The position numbers and the translations under genes are program-made. DNA of 64,000 bases from Henricia sp. BOLD:AAB3569 (lineage: Eukaryota > Echinodermata > Asteroidea > Spinulosida > Echinasteridae): NCBI GenBank assembly GCA_037783545.1, contig JBBELK010001068.1, positions 62,001 through 126,000 on the forward strand, in the 5' to 3' direction. Positions within the stretch are counted from its first letter, which is position 1; every line of letters begins with the position of its first letter. This document shows, piece by piece, positions 13,701 through 24,426 of the stretch. A model generated the notes under the pieces. That model did no database searches and was not told the origin of the DNA. It worked only from the letters and a program-made list of their open reading frames with translations.

Positions 13701-15217
13701 CCGGCGAGAGTCTGTCAATTTTTTATGACAAGTGCGCAATATAGAGAGTTTAGGGCATGCAAAATTTGAAGTTCGTCGGAACATTTTTCGACCTCCAAAT
13801 TTGCCGACGTTTGGACCACACTTTGACCAAATTGCCGAGCCAAACTGCGGTGCGTTAACGACAGTCCGAATGATTGAGCATGCGCACAACTCAGGAGTAC
13901 CCCAAAGAGGTGTGTACAGACAGCCACGGTTTGCGTGAGAGCAGTCAGGAAGCCTCAACCCAGTTTTTTCTAAACTTTGAAATTTCTCTGCCATTTCCCG
14001 GCGAAAGTCTGTCAATTTTTTATGACAAGTGCGCAATATAGAGAGTTTAGGGCATGCAAAATTTGAAGTTCGTCGGAACATTTTTCGACCTCCAAATTTG
14101 CCGACGTTTGGACCACACTTTGACCAAATTGCCGAGCCAAACTGCGGTGCGTTAACGACAGTCCGAATGACTGAGCATGCGCACAACTCAGGAGTACCCC
14201 AAAGAGGTGTGTACAGACAGCCACGGTTTGCGTGAGAGCAGTCAGGAAGCCTCAACCCAGTTTTTTCTAAACTTTGAAATTTCTCTGCCATTTCCCGGCG
14301 AAAGTCTGTCAATTTTTTATGACAAGTGCGCAATATAGAGAGTTTAGGGCATGCAAAATTTGAAGTTCGTCGGAACATTTTTCGACCTCCAAATTTGCCG
14401 ACGTTTCGACCACACTTTGACCAAATTGCCGAGCCAAACTGCGGTGCGTTAACGACAGTCCGAATGACTGAGCATGCGCACAACTCAGGAGTACCCCAAA
14501 GAGGTGTGTACAGACAGCCACGGTTTGCGTGAGAGCAGTCAGGAAGCCTCAACCCAGTTTTTTCTAAACTTTGAAATTTCTCTGCCATTTCCCGGCGAAA
14601 GTCTGTCAATTTTTTATGACAAGTGCGCAATATAGAGAGTTTAGGGCATGCAAAATTTGAAGTTCGTCGGAACATTTTTCGACCTCCAAATTTGCCGACG
14701 TTTGGACCACACTTTGACCAAATTGCCGAGCCAAACTGCGGTGCGTTAACGACAGTCCGAATGACTGAGCATGCGCACAACTCAGGAGTACCCCAAAGAG
14801 GTGTGTACAGACAGCCACGGTTTGCGTGAGAGCAGTCAGGAAGCCTCAACCCATTTTTTTTCTAAACTTTGAAATTTCTCTGCCATTTCCCGGCGAAAGT
14901 CTGTCAATTTTTTATGACAAGTGCGCAATATAGAGAGTTTAGGGCATGCAAAATTTGAAGTTCGTCGGAACATTTTTCGACCTCCAAATTTGCCGACGTT
15001 TGGACCACACTTTGACCAAATTGCCGAGCCAAACTGCGGTGCGTTAACGACAGTCCGAATGACTGAGCATGCGCACAACTCAGGAGTACCCCAAAGAGGT
15101 GTGTACAGACAGCCACGGTTTGCGTGAGAGCAGTCAGGAAGCCTCAACCCAGTTTTTTCTAAACTTTGAAATTTCTCTGCCATTTCCCGGCGAAAGTCTG
15201 TCAATTTTTTATGACAA
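10761..15217. repeat. Block B higher-order repeat, copy 1 (15 monomers, 4457 bp)
   Basis: Fifteen monomers whose variants recur 4457 bp downstream. The ordered markers are: CTGCGATGCG plus AAAGATGTGTG (10761); GTTGAGGGC plus CAGTGCGAAT (11355); CGTTTCGACC (11652); AACTAAGGAG (12247 and 12544); CAATCTTTTATG (just upstream of 12544, 12841 and 13138); GCGTAAGAGC at the end of 12544; AAAGAGTTGTG (12841); ATATACAGAG (13138); GGCGAGAGTC (before 13732); CGTTTCGACC (14326); and CCCATTTTTTTTC near 14850. Differences from copy 2 are few, for example GATTGAGC at 13872 and TTCGTTGGAA at 11099, so the duplication looks recent. Confidence 0.9.
13435..13731 (+). repeat. Representative satellite monomer (297 bp)
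   Basis: This copy matches the common state at nearly every variable site and serves as a coordinate frame (position 1 = G of GTGCGCAAT). Landmarks: TGCGCA palindromes at 2-7 and 150-155; GCATGC at 24-29 and 147-152; AAAATTT at 30-36; ATTTTTCGACC at 52-62; an inverted repeat GTTTGG (78-83) / CCAAAC (109-114) with a 25-nt loop; the CGTTAACG palindrome at 122-129; the variable T6/T7 tract at 233-238; and a second variable T run at 285-290. AT-rich tracts lie at 30-102 and 233-291, and the middle is GC-richer with several CpGs. I see no internal half-monomer duplication. Confidence 0.95.
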
Positions 15218-18200
15218 GTGCGCAATATAGAGAGTTTAGGGCATGCAAAATTTGAAGTTCGTCGGAACATTTTTCGACCTCCAAATTTGCCGACGTTTGG
15301 ACCACACTTTGACCAAATTGCCGAGCCAAACTGCGATGCGTTAACGACAGTCCGAATGACTGAGCATGCGCACAACTCAGGAGTACCCCAAAGATGTGTG
15401 TACAGACAGCCACGGTTTGCGTGAGAGCAGTCAGGAAGCCTCAACCCAGTTTTTTCTAAACTTTGAAATTTCTCTGCCATTTCCCGGCGAAAGTCTGTCA
15501 ATTTTTTATGACAAGTGCGCAATATAGAGAGTTTAGGGCATGCAAAATTTGAAGTTCGTCGGAACATTTTTCGACCTCCAAATTTGCCGACGTTTGGACC
15601 ACACTTTGACCAAATTGCCGAGCCAAACTGCGGTGCGTTAACGACAGTCCGAATGACTGAGCATGCGCACAACTCAGGAGTACCCCAAAGAGGTGTGTAC
15701 AGACAGCCACGGTTTGCGTGAGAGCAGTCAGGAAGCCTCAACCCAGTTTTTTCTAAACTTTGAAATTTCTCTGCCATTTCCCGGCGAAAGTCTGTCAATT
15801 TTTTATGACAAGTGCGCAATATAGAGAGTTGAGGGCATGCAAAATTTGAAGTTCGTCGGAACATTTTTCGACCTCCAAATTTGCCGACGTTTGGACCACA
15901 CTTTGACCAAATTGCCGAGCCAAACTGCGGTGCGTTAACGACAGTGCGAATGACTGAGCATGCGCACAACTCAGGAGTACCCCAAAGAGGTGTGTACAGA
16001 CAGCCACGGTTTGCGTGAGAGCAGTCAGGAAGCCTCAACCCAGTTTTTTCTAAACTTTGAAATTTCTCTGCCATTTCCCGGCGAAAGTCTGTCAATTTTT
16101 TATGACAAGTGCGCAATATAGAGAGTTTAGGGCATGCAAAATTTGAAGTTCGTCGGAACATTTTTCGACCTCCAAATTTGCCGACGTTTCGACCACACTT
16201 TGACCAAATTGCCGAGCCAAACTGCGGTGCGTTAACGACAGTCCGAATGACTGAGCATGCGCACAACTCAGGAGTACCCCAAAGAGGTGTGTACAGACAG
16301 CCACGGTTTGCGTGAGAGCAGTCAGGAAGCCTCAACCCAGTTTTTTCTAAACTTTGAAATTTCTCTGCCATTTCCCGGCGAAAGTCTGTCAATTTTTTAT
16401 GACAAGTGCGCAATATAGAGAGTTTAGGGCATGCAAAATTTGAAGTTCGTCGGAACATTTTTCGACCTCCAAATTTGCCGACGTTTGGACCACACTTTGA
16501 CCAAATTGCCGAGCCAAACTGCGGTGCGTTAACGACAGTCCGAATGACTGAGCATGCGCACAACTCAGGAGTACCCCAAAGAGGTGTGTACAGACAGCCA
16601 CGGTTTGCGTGAGAGCAGTCAGGAAGCCTCAACCCAGTTTTTTTCTAAACTTTGAAATTTCTCTGCCATTTCCCGGCGAAAGTCTGTCAATTTTTTATGA
16701 CAAGTGCGCAATATAGAGAGTTTAGGGCATGCAAAATTTGAAGTTCGTCGGAACATTTTTCGACCTCCAAATTTGCCGACGTTTGGACCACACTTTGACC
16801 AAATTGCCGAGCCAAACTGCGGTGCGTTAACGACAGTCCGAATGACTGAGCATGCGCACAACTAAGGAGTACCCCAAAGAGGTGTGTACAGACAGCCACG
16901 GTTTGCGTGAGAGCAGTCAGGAAGCCTCAACCCAGTTTTTTCTAAACTTTGAAATTTCTCTGCCATTTCCCGGCGAAAGTCTGTCAATCTTTTATGACAA
17001 GTGCGCAATATAGAGAGTTTAGGGCATGCAAAATTTGAAGTTCGTCGGAACATTTTTCGACCTCCAAATTTGCCGACGTTTGGACCACACTTTGACCAAA
17101 TTGCCGAGCCAAACTGCGGTGCGTTAACGACAGTCCGAATGACTGAGCATGCGCACAACTAAGGAGTACCCCAAAGAGGTGTGTACAGACAGCCACGGTT
17201 TGCGTAAGAGCAGTCAGGAAGCCTCAACCCAGTTTTTTCTAAACTTTGAAATTTCTCTGCCATTTCCCGGCGAAAGTCTGTCAATCTTTTATGACAAGTG
17301 CGCAATATAGAGAGTTTAGGGCATGCAAAATTTGAAGTTCGTCGGAACATTTTTCGACCTCCAAATTTGCCGACGTTTGGACCACACTTTGACCAAATTG
17401 CCGAGCCAAACTGCGGTGCGTTAACGACAGTCCGAATGACTGAGCATGCGCACAACTCAGGAGTACCCCAAAGAGTTGTGTACAGACAGCCACGGTTTGC
17501 GTGAGAGCAGTCAGGAAGCCTCAACCCAGTTTTTTCTAAACTTTGAAATTTCTCTGCCATTTCCCGGCGAAAGTCTGTCAATCTTTTATGACAAGTGCGC
17601 AATATACAGAGTTTAGGGCATGCAAAATTTGAAGTTCGTCGGAACATTTTTCGACCTCCAAATTTGCCGACGTTTGGACCACACTTTGACCAAATTGCCG
17701 AGCCAAACTGCGGTGCGTTAACGACAGTCCGAATGACTGAGCATGCGCACAACTCAGGAGTACCCCAAAGAGGTGTGTACAGACAGCCACGGTTTGCGTG
17801 AGAGCAGTCAGGAAGCCTCAACCCAGTTTTTTCTAAACTTTGAAATTTCTCTGCCATTTCCCGGCGAAAGTCTGTCAATTTTTTATGACAAGTGCGCAAT
17901 ATAGAGAGTTTAGGGCATGCAAAATTTGAAGTTCGTCGGAACATTTTTCGACCTCCAAATTTGCCGACGTTTGGACCACACTTTGACCAAATTGCCGAGC
18001 CAAACTGCGGTGCGTTAACGACAGTCCGAATGACTGAGCATGCGCACAACTCAGGAGTACCCCAAAGAGGTGTGTACAGACAGCCACGGTTTGCGTGAGA
18101 GCAGTCAGGAAGCCTCAACCCAGTTTTTTCTAAACTTTGAAATTTCTCTGCCATTTCCCGGCGAGAGTCTGTCAATTTTTTATGACAAGTGCGCAATATA

Positions 18201-19360
18201 GAGAGTTTAGGGCATGCAAAATTTGAAGTTCGTCGGAACATTTTTCGACCTCCAAATTTGCCGACGTTTGGACCACACTTTGACCAAATTGCCGAGCCAA
18301 ACTGCGGTGCGTTAACGACAGTCCGAATGACTGAGCATGCGCACAACTCAGGAGTACCCCAAAGAGGTGTGTACAGACAGCCACGGTTTGCGTGAGAGCA
18401 GTCAGGAAGCCTCAACCCAGTTTTTTCTAAACTTTGAAATTTCTCTGCCATTTCCCGGCGAAAGTCTGTCAATTTTTTATGACAAGTGCGCAATATAGAG
18501 AGTTTAGGGCATGCAAAATTTGAAGTTCGTCGGAACATTTTTCGACCTCCAAATTTGCCGACGTTTGGACCACACTTTGACCAAATTGCCGAGCCAAACT
18601 GCGGTGCGTTAACGACAGTCCGAATGACTGAGCATGCGCACAACTCAGGAGTACCCCAAAGAGGTGTGTACAGACAGCCACGGTTTGCGTGAGAGCAGTC
18701 AGGAAGCCTCAACCCAGTTTTTTCTAAACTTTGAAATTTCTCTGCCATTTCCCGGCGAAAGTCTGTCAATTTTTTATGACAAGTGCGCAATATAGAGAGT
18801 TTAGGGCATGCAAAATTTGAAGTTCGTCGGAACATTTTTCGACCTCCAAATTTGCCGACGTTTCGACCACACTTTGACCAAATTGCCGAGCCAAACTGCG
18901 GTGCGTTAACGACAGTCCGAATGACTGAGCATGCGCACAACTCAGGAGTACCCCAAAGAGGTGTGTACAGACAGCCACGGTTTGCGTGAGAGCAGTCAGG
19001 AAGCCTCAACCCAGTTTTTTCTAAACTTTGAAATTTCTCTGCCATTTCCCGGCGAAAGTCTGTCAATTTTTTATGACAAGTGCGCAATATAGAGAGTTTA
19101 GGGCATGCAAAATTTGAAGTTCGTCGGAACATTTTTCGACCTCCAAATTTGCCGACGTTTGGACCACACTTTGACCAAATTGCCGAGCCAAACTGCGGTG
19201 CGTTAACGACAGTCCGAATGACTGAGCATGCGCACAACTCAGGAGTACCCCAAAGAGGTGTGTACAGACAGCCACGGTTTGCGTGAGAGCAGTCAGGAAG
19301 CCTCAACCCATTTTTTTTCTAAACTTTGAAATTTCTCTGCCATTTCCCGGCGAAAGTCTG
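15218..19360. repeat. Block B higher-order repeat, copy 2 (about 14 monomers)
   Basis: Matches 10761-14903 in order, offset by 4457 bp: GCGATGCG (15218), GTTGAGGGC (15812), CGTTTCGACC (16109 and 18783), AACTAAGGAG (16704 and 17001), GTAAGAGC near 17203, AGAGTTGTG (17298), ATATACAGAG (17595), GGCGAGAGTC before 18189, and CCCATTTTTTTTC near 19307. Correspondence is lost at the next monomer: 19378 has AACTAAGGAG, whereas its partner 14921 does not. The copy therefore ends about one monomer short and block C begins. Confidence 0.88.
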
Positions 19361-20565
19361 TCAATTTTTTATGACAAGTGCGCAATATAGAGAGTTTAGG
19401 GCATGCAAAATTTGAAGTTCGTCGGAACATTTTTCGACCTCCAAATTTGCCGACGTTTGGACCACACTTTGACCAAATTGCCGAGCCAAACTGCGGTGCG
19501 TTAACGACAGTCCGAATGACTGAGCATGCGCACAACTAAGGAGTACCCCAAAGAGGTGTGTACAGACAGCCACGGTTTGCGTGAGAGCAGTCAGGAAGCC
19601 TCAACCCAGTTTTTTCTAAACTTTGAAATTTCTCTGCCATTTCCCGGCGAAAGTCTGTCAATCTTTTATGACAAGTGCGCAATATAGAGAGTTTAGGGCA
19701 TGCAAAATTTGAAGTTCGTCGGAACATTTTTCGACCTCCAAATTTGCCGACGTTTGGACCACACTTTGACCAAATTGCCGAGCCAAACTGCGGTGCGTTA
19801 ACGAAAGTCCGAATGACTGAGCATGCGCACAACTCAGGAGTACCCCAAAGAGGTGTGTACAGACAGCCACGGTTTGCGTGAGAGCAGTCAGGAAGCCTCA
19901 ACCCAGTTTTTTCTAAACTTTGAAATTTCTCTGCCATTTCCCGGCGAGAGTCTGTCAATTTTTTATGACAAGTGCGCAATATAGAGAGTTTAGGGCATGC
20001 AAAATTTGAAGTTCGTCGGAACATTTTTCGACCTCCAAATTTGCCGACGTTTGGACCACACTTCGACCAAATTGCCGAGCCAAACTGCGGTGCGTTAACG
20101 ACAGTCCGAATGACTGAGCATGCGCACAACTCAGGAGTACCCCAAAGAGGTGTGTACAGACAGCCACGGTTTGCGTGAGAGCAGTCAGGAAGCCTCAACC
20201 CAGTTTTTTCTAAACTTTGAAATTTCTCTGCCATTTCCCGGCGAAAGTCTGTCAATTTTTTATGACAAGTGCGCAATATAGAGAGTTTAGGGCATGCAAA
20301 ATTTGAAGTTCGTCGGAAAATTTTTCGACCTCCAAATTTGCCGACGTTTGGACCACACTTTGACCAAATTGCCGAGCCAAACTGCGGTGCGTTAACGACA
20401 GTCCGAATGACTGAGCATGCGCACAACTCAGGAGTACCCCAAAGAGGTGTGTACAGACAGCCACGGTTTGCGTGAGAGCAGTCAGGAAGCCTCAACCCAG
20501 TTTTTTCTAAACTTTGAAATTTCTCTGCCATTTCCCGGCGAAAGTCTGTCAATTTTTTATGACAA
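19361..20565. repeat. Block C entry monomers, related to 22348-23832 by an 11-monomer period
   Basis: Monomer 19378 has AACTAAGGAG. Monomer 19675 has CAATCTTTTATG and AACGAAAGTC. Monomer 19972 has GGCGAGAGTC and CACTTCGACC. Monomer 20269 has CGGAAAATTT. The 19675 and 19972 markers recur at 22942 and 23239, 3267 bp (11 monomers) away. They also recur at 20863 and 21160, 1188 bp (4 monomers) away. The block therefore contains at least two superimposed duplication periods. Confidence 0.78.
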
Positions 20566-23500
20566 GTGCGCAATATAGAGAGTTTAGGGCATGCAAAATT
20601 TGAAGTTCGTCGGAACATTTTTCGACCTCCAAATTTGCCGACGTTTGGACCACACTTTGACCAAATTGCCGAGCCAAACTGCGGTGCGTTAACGAAAGTC
20701 CGAATGACTGAGCATGCGCACAACTCAGGAGTACCCCAAAGAGGTGTGTACAGACAGCCACGGTTTGCGTGAGAGCAGTCAGGAAGCCTCAACCCAGTTT
20801 TTTCTAAACTTTGAAATTTCTCTGCCATTTCCCGGCGAAAGTCTGTCAATCTTTTATGACAAGTGCGCAATATAGAGAGTTTAGGGCATGCAAAATTTGA
20901 AGTTCGTCGGAACATTTTTCGACCTCCAAATTTGCCGACGTTTGGACCACACTTTGACCAAATTGCCGAGCCAAACTGCGGTGCGTTAACGAAAGTCCGA
21001 ATGACTGAGCATGCGCACAACTCAGGAGTACCCCAAAGAGGTGTGTACAGACAGCCACGGTTTGCGTGAGAGCAGTCAGGAAGCCTCAACCCAGTTTTTT
21101 CTAAACTTTGAAATTTCTCTGCCATTTCCCGGCGAGAGTCTGTCAATTTTTTATGACAAGTGCGCAATATAGAGAGTTTAGGGCATGCAAAATTTGAAGT
21201 TCGTCGGAACATTTTTCGACCTCCAAATTTGCCGACGTTTGGACCACACTTCGACCAAATTGCCGAGCCAAACTGCGGTGCGTTAACGACAGTCCGAATG
21301 ACTGAGCATGCGCACAACTCAGGAGTACCCCAAAGAGGTGTGTACAGACAGCCACGGTTTGCGTGAGAGCAGTCAGGAAGCCTCAACCCAGTTTTTTCTA
21401 AACTTTGAAATTTCTCTGCCATTTCCCGGCGAAAGTCTGTCAATTTTTTATGACAAGTGCGCAATATAGAGAGTTTAGGGCATGCAAAATTTGAAGTTCG
21501 TCGGAACATTTTTCGACCTCCAAATTTGCCGACGTTTCGACCACACTTTGACCAAATTGCCGAGCCAAACTGCGGTGCGTTAACGACAGTCCGAATGACT
21601 GAGCATGCGCACAACTAAGGAGTACCCCAAAGAGGTGTGTACAGACAGCCACGGTTTGCGTGAGAGCAGTCAGGAAGCCTCAACCCAGTTTTTTCTAAAC
21701 TTTGAAATTTCTCTGCCATTTCCCGGCGAAAGTCTGTCAATCTTTTATGACAAGTGCGCAATATAGAGAGTTTAGGGCATGCAAAATTTGAAGTTCGTCG
21801 GAACATTTTTCGACCTCCAAATTTGCCGACGTTTGGACCACACTTTGACCAAATTGCCGAGCCAAACTGCGGTGCGTTAACGACAGTCCGAATGACTGAG
21901 CATGCGCACAACTAAGGAGTACCCCAAAGAGGTGTGTACAGACAGCCACGGTTTGCGTGAGAGCAGTCAGGAAGCCTCAACCCAGTTTTTTCTAAACTTT
22001 GAAATTTCTCTGCCATTTCCCGGCGAAAGTCTGTCAATCTTTTATGACAAGTGCGCAATATAGAGAGTTTAGGGCATGCAAAATTTGAAGTTCGTCGGAA
22101 CATTTTTCGACCTCCAAATTTGCCGACGTTTGGACCACACTTTGACCAAATTGCCGAGCCAAACTGCGGTGCGTTAACGACAGTCCGAATGACTGAGCAT
22201 GCGCACAACTCAGGAGTACCCCAAAGAGGTGTGTACAGACAGCCACGGTTTGCGTGAGAGCAGTCAGGAAGCCTCAACCCAGTTTTTTCTAAACTTTGAA
22301 ATTTCTCTGCCATTTCCCGGCGAAAGTCTGTCAATTTTTTATGACAAGTGCGCAATATAGAGAGTTTAGGGCATGCAAAATTTGAAGTTCGTCGGAACAT
22401 TTTTCGACCTCCAAATTTGCCGACGTTTGGACCACACTTTGACCAAATTGCCGAGCCAAACTGCGGTGCGTTAACGACAGTCCGAATGACTGAGCATGCG
22501 CACAACTAAGGAGTACCCCAAAGAGGTGTGTACAGACAGCCACGGTTTGCGTGAGAGCAGTCAGGAAGCCTCAACCCAGTTTTTTCTAAACTTTGAAATT
22601 TCTCTGCCATTTCCCGGCGAAAGTCTGTCAATCTTTTATGACAAGTGCGCAATATAGAGAGTTTAGGGCATGCAAAATTTGAAGTTCGTCGGAACATTTT
22701 TCGACCTCCAAATTTGCCGACGTTTGGACCACACTTTGACCAAATTGCCGAGCCAAACTGCGGTGCGTTAACGACAGTCCGAATGACTGAGCATGCGCAC
22801 AACTCAGGAGTACCCCAAAGAGGTGTGTACAGACAGCCACGGTTTGCGTGAGAGCAGTCAGGAAGCCTCAACCCAGTTTTTTCTAAACTTTGAAATTTCT
22901 CTGCCATTTCCCGGCGAAAGTCTGTCAATCTTTTATGACAAGTGCGCAATATAGAGAGTTTAGGGCATGCAAAATTTGAAGTTCGTCGGAACATTTTTCG
23001 ACCTCCAAATTTGCCGACGTTTGGACCACACTTTGACCAAATTGCCGAGCCAAACTGCGGTGCGTTAACGAAAGTCCGAATGACTGAGCATGCGCACAAC
23101 TCAGGAGTACCCCAAAGAGGTGTGTACAGACAGCCACGGTTTGCGTGAGAGCAGTCAGGAAGCCTCAACCCAGTTTTTTCTAAACTTTGAAATTTCTCTG
23201 CCATTTCCCGGCGAGAGTCTGTCAATTTTTTATGACAAGTGCGCAATATAGAGAGTTTAGGGCATGCAAAATTTGAAGTTCGTCGGAACATTTTTCGACC
23301 TCCAAATTTGCCGACGTTTGGACCACACTTCGACCAAATTGCCGAGCCAAACTGCGGTGCGTTAACGACAGTCCGAATGACTGAGCATGCGCACAACTCA
23401 GGAGTACCCCAAAGAGGTGTGTACAGACAGCCACGGTTTGCGTGAGAGCAGTCAGGAAGCCTCAACCCAGTTTTTTCTAAACTTTGAAATTTCTCTGCCA

Positions 23501-24426
23501 TTTCCCGGCGAAAGTCTGTCAATTTTTTATGACAAGTGCGCAATATAGAGAGTTTAGGGCATGCAAAATTTGAAGTTCGTCGGAACATTTTTCGACCTCC
23601 AAATTTGCCGACGTTTGGACCACACTTTGACCAAATTGCCGAGCCAAACTGCGGTGCGTTAACGACAGTCCGAATGACTGAGCATGCGCACAACTCAGGA
23701 GTACCCCAAAGAGGTGTGTACAGACAGCCACGGTTTGCGTGAGAGCAGTCAGGAAGCCTCAACCCAGTTTTTTCTAAACTTTGAAATTTCTCTGCCATTT
23801 CCCGGCGAAAGTCTGTCAATTTTTTATGACAAGTGCGCAATATAGAGAGTTTAGGGCATGCAAAATTTGAAGTTCGTCGGAACATTTTTCGACCTCCAAA
23901 TTTGCCGACGTTTGGACCACACTTTGACCAAATCGCCGAGCCAAACTGCGGTGCGTTAACGACAGTCCGAATGACTGAGCATGCGCACAACTCAGGAGTA
24001 CCCCAAAGAGGTGTGTACAGACAGCCACGGTTTGCGTGAGAGCAGTCAGGAAGCCTCAACCCAGTTTTTTCTAAACTTTGAAATTTCTCTGCCATTTCCC
24101 GGCGAAAGTCTGTCAATTTTTTATGACAAGTGCGCAATATAGAGAGTTTAGGGCATGCAAAATTTGAAGTTCGTCGGAACATTTTTCGACCTCCAAATTT
24201 GCCGACGTTTGGACCACACTTTGACCAAATTGCCGAGCCAAACTGCGGTGCGTTAACGACAGTCCGAATGACTGAGCATGCGCACAACTCAGGAGTACCC
24301 CAAAGAGGTGTGTACAGACAGCCACGGTTTGCGTGAGAGCAGTCAGGAAGCCTCAACCCAGTTTTTTCTAAACTTTGAAATTTCTCTGCCATTTCCCGGC
24401 GAAAGTCTGTCAATTTTTTATGACAA
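20566..24426. repeat. Block C higher-order repeat, copy 1 (13 monomers, 3861 bp)
   Basis: The ordered variants AACGAAAGTC (20566, 20863), GGCGAGAGTC with CACTTCGACC (21160), CGTTTCGACC with AACTAAGGAG (21457), and AACTAAGGAG (21754, 22348) recur exactly 3861 bp later. Monomers 23833 (AAATCGCCGAG) and 24130 have no partner in the shorter 11-monomer spacing, so they look like a two-monomer gain that turned an 11-monomer period into 13. Spacing is exactly 297 throughout, because every monomer here keeps six Ts. Confidence 0.85.

Noticed and set aside
13435-13731. CENP-B box (TTCGNNNNANNCGGG) in the monomer or insert
   Set aside because: The nearest candidates, TTCGTCGGAACATTT in the monomer and TTCGTCCGAATAAAA in the insert, fit the first half but lack CGGG. 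A minus-strand TTTCGCCGGG also fails on spacing.
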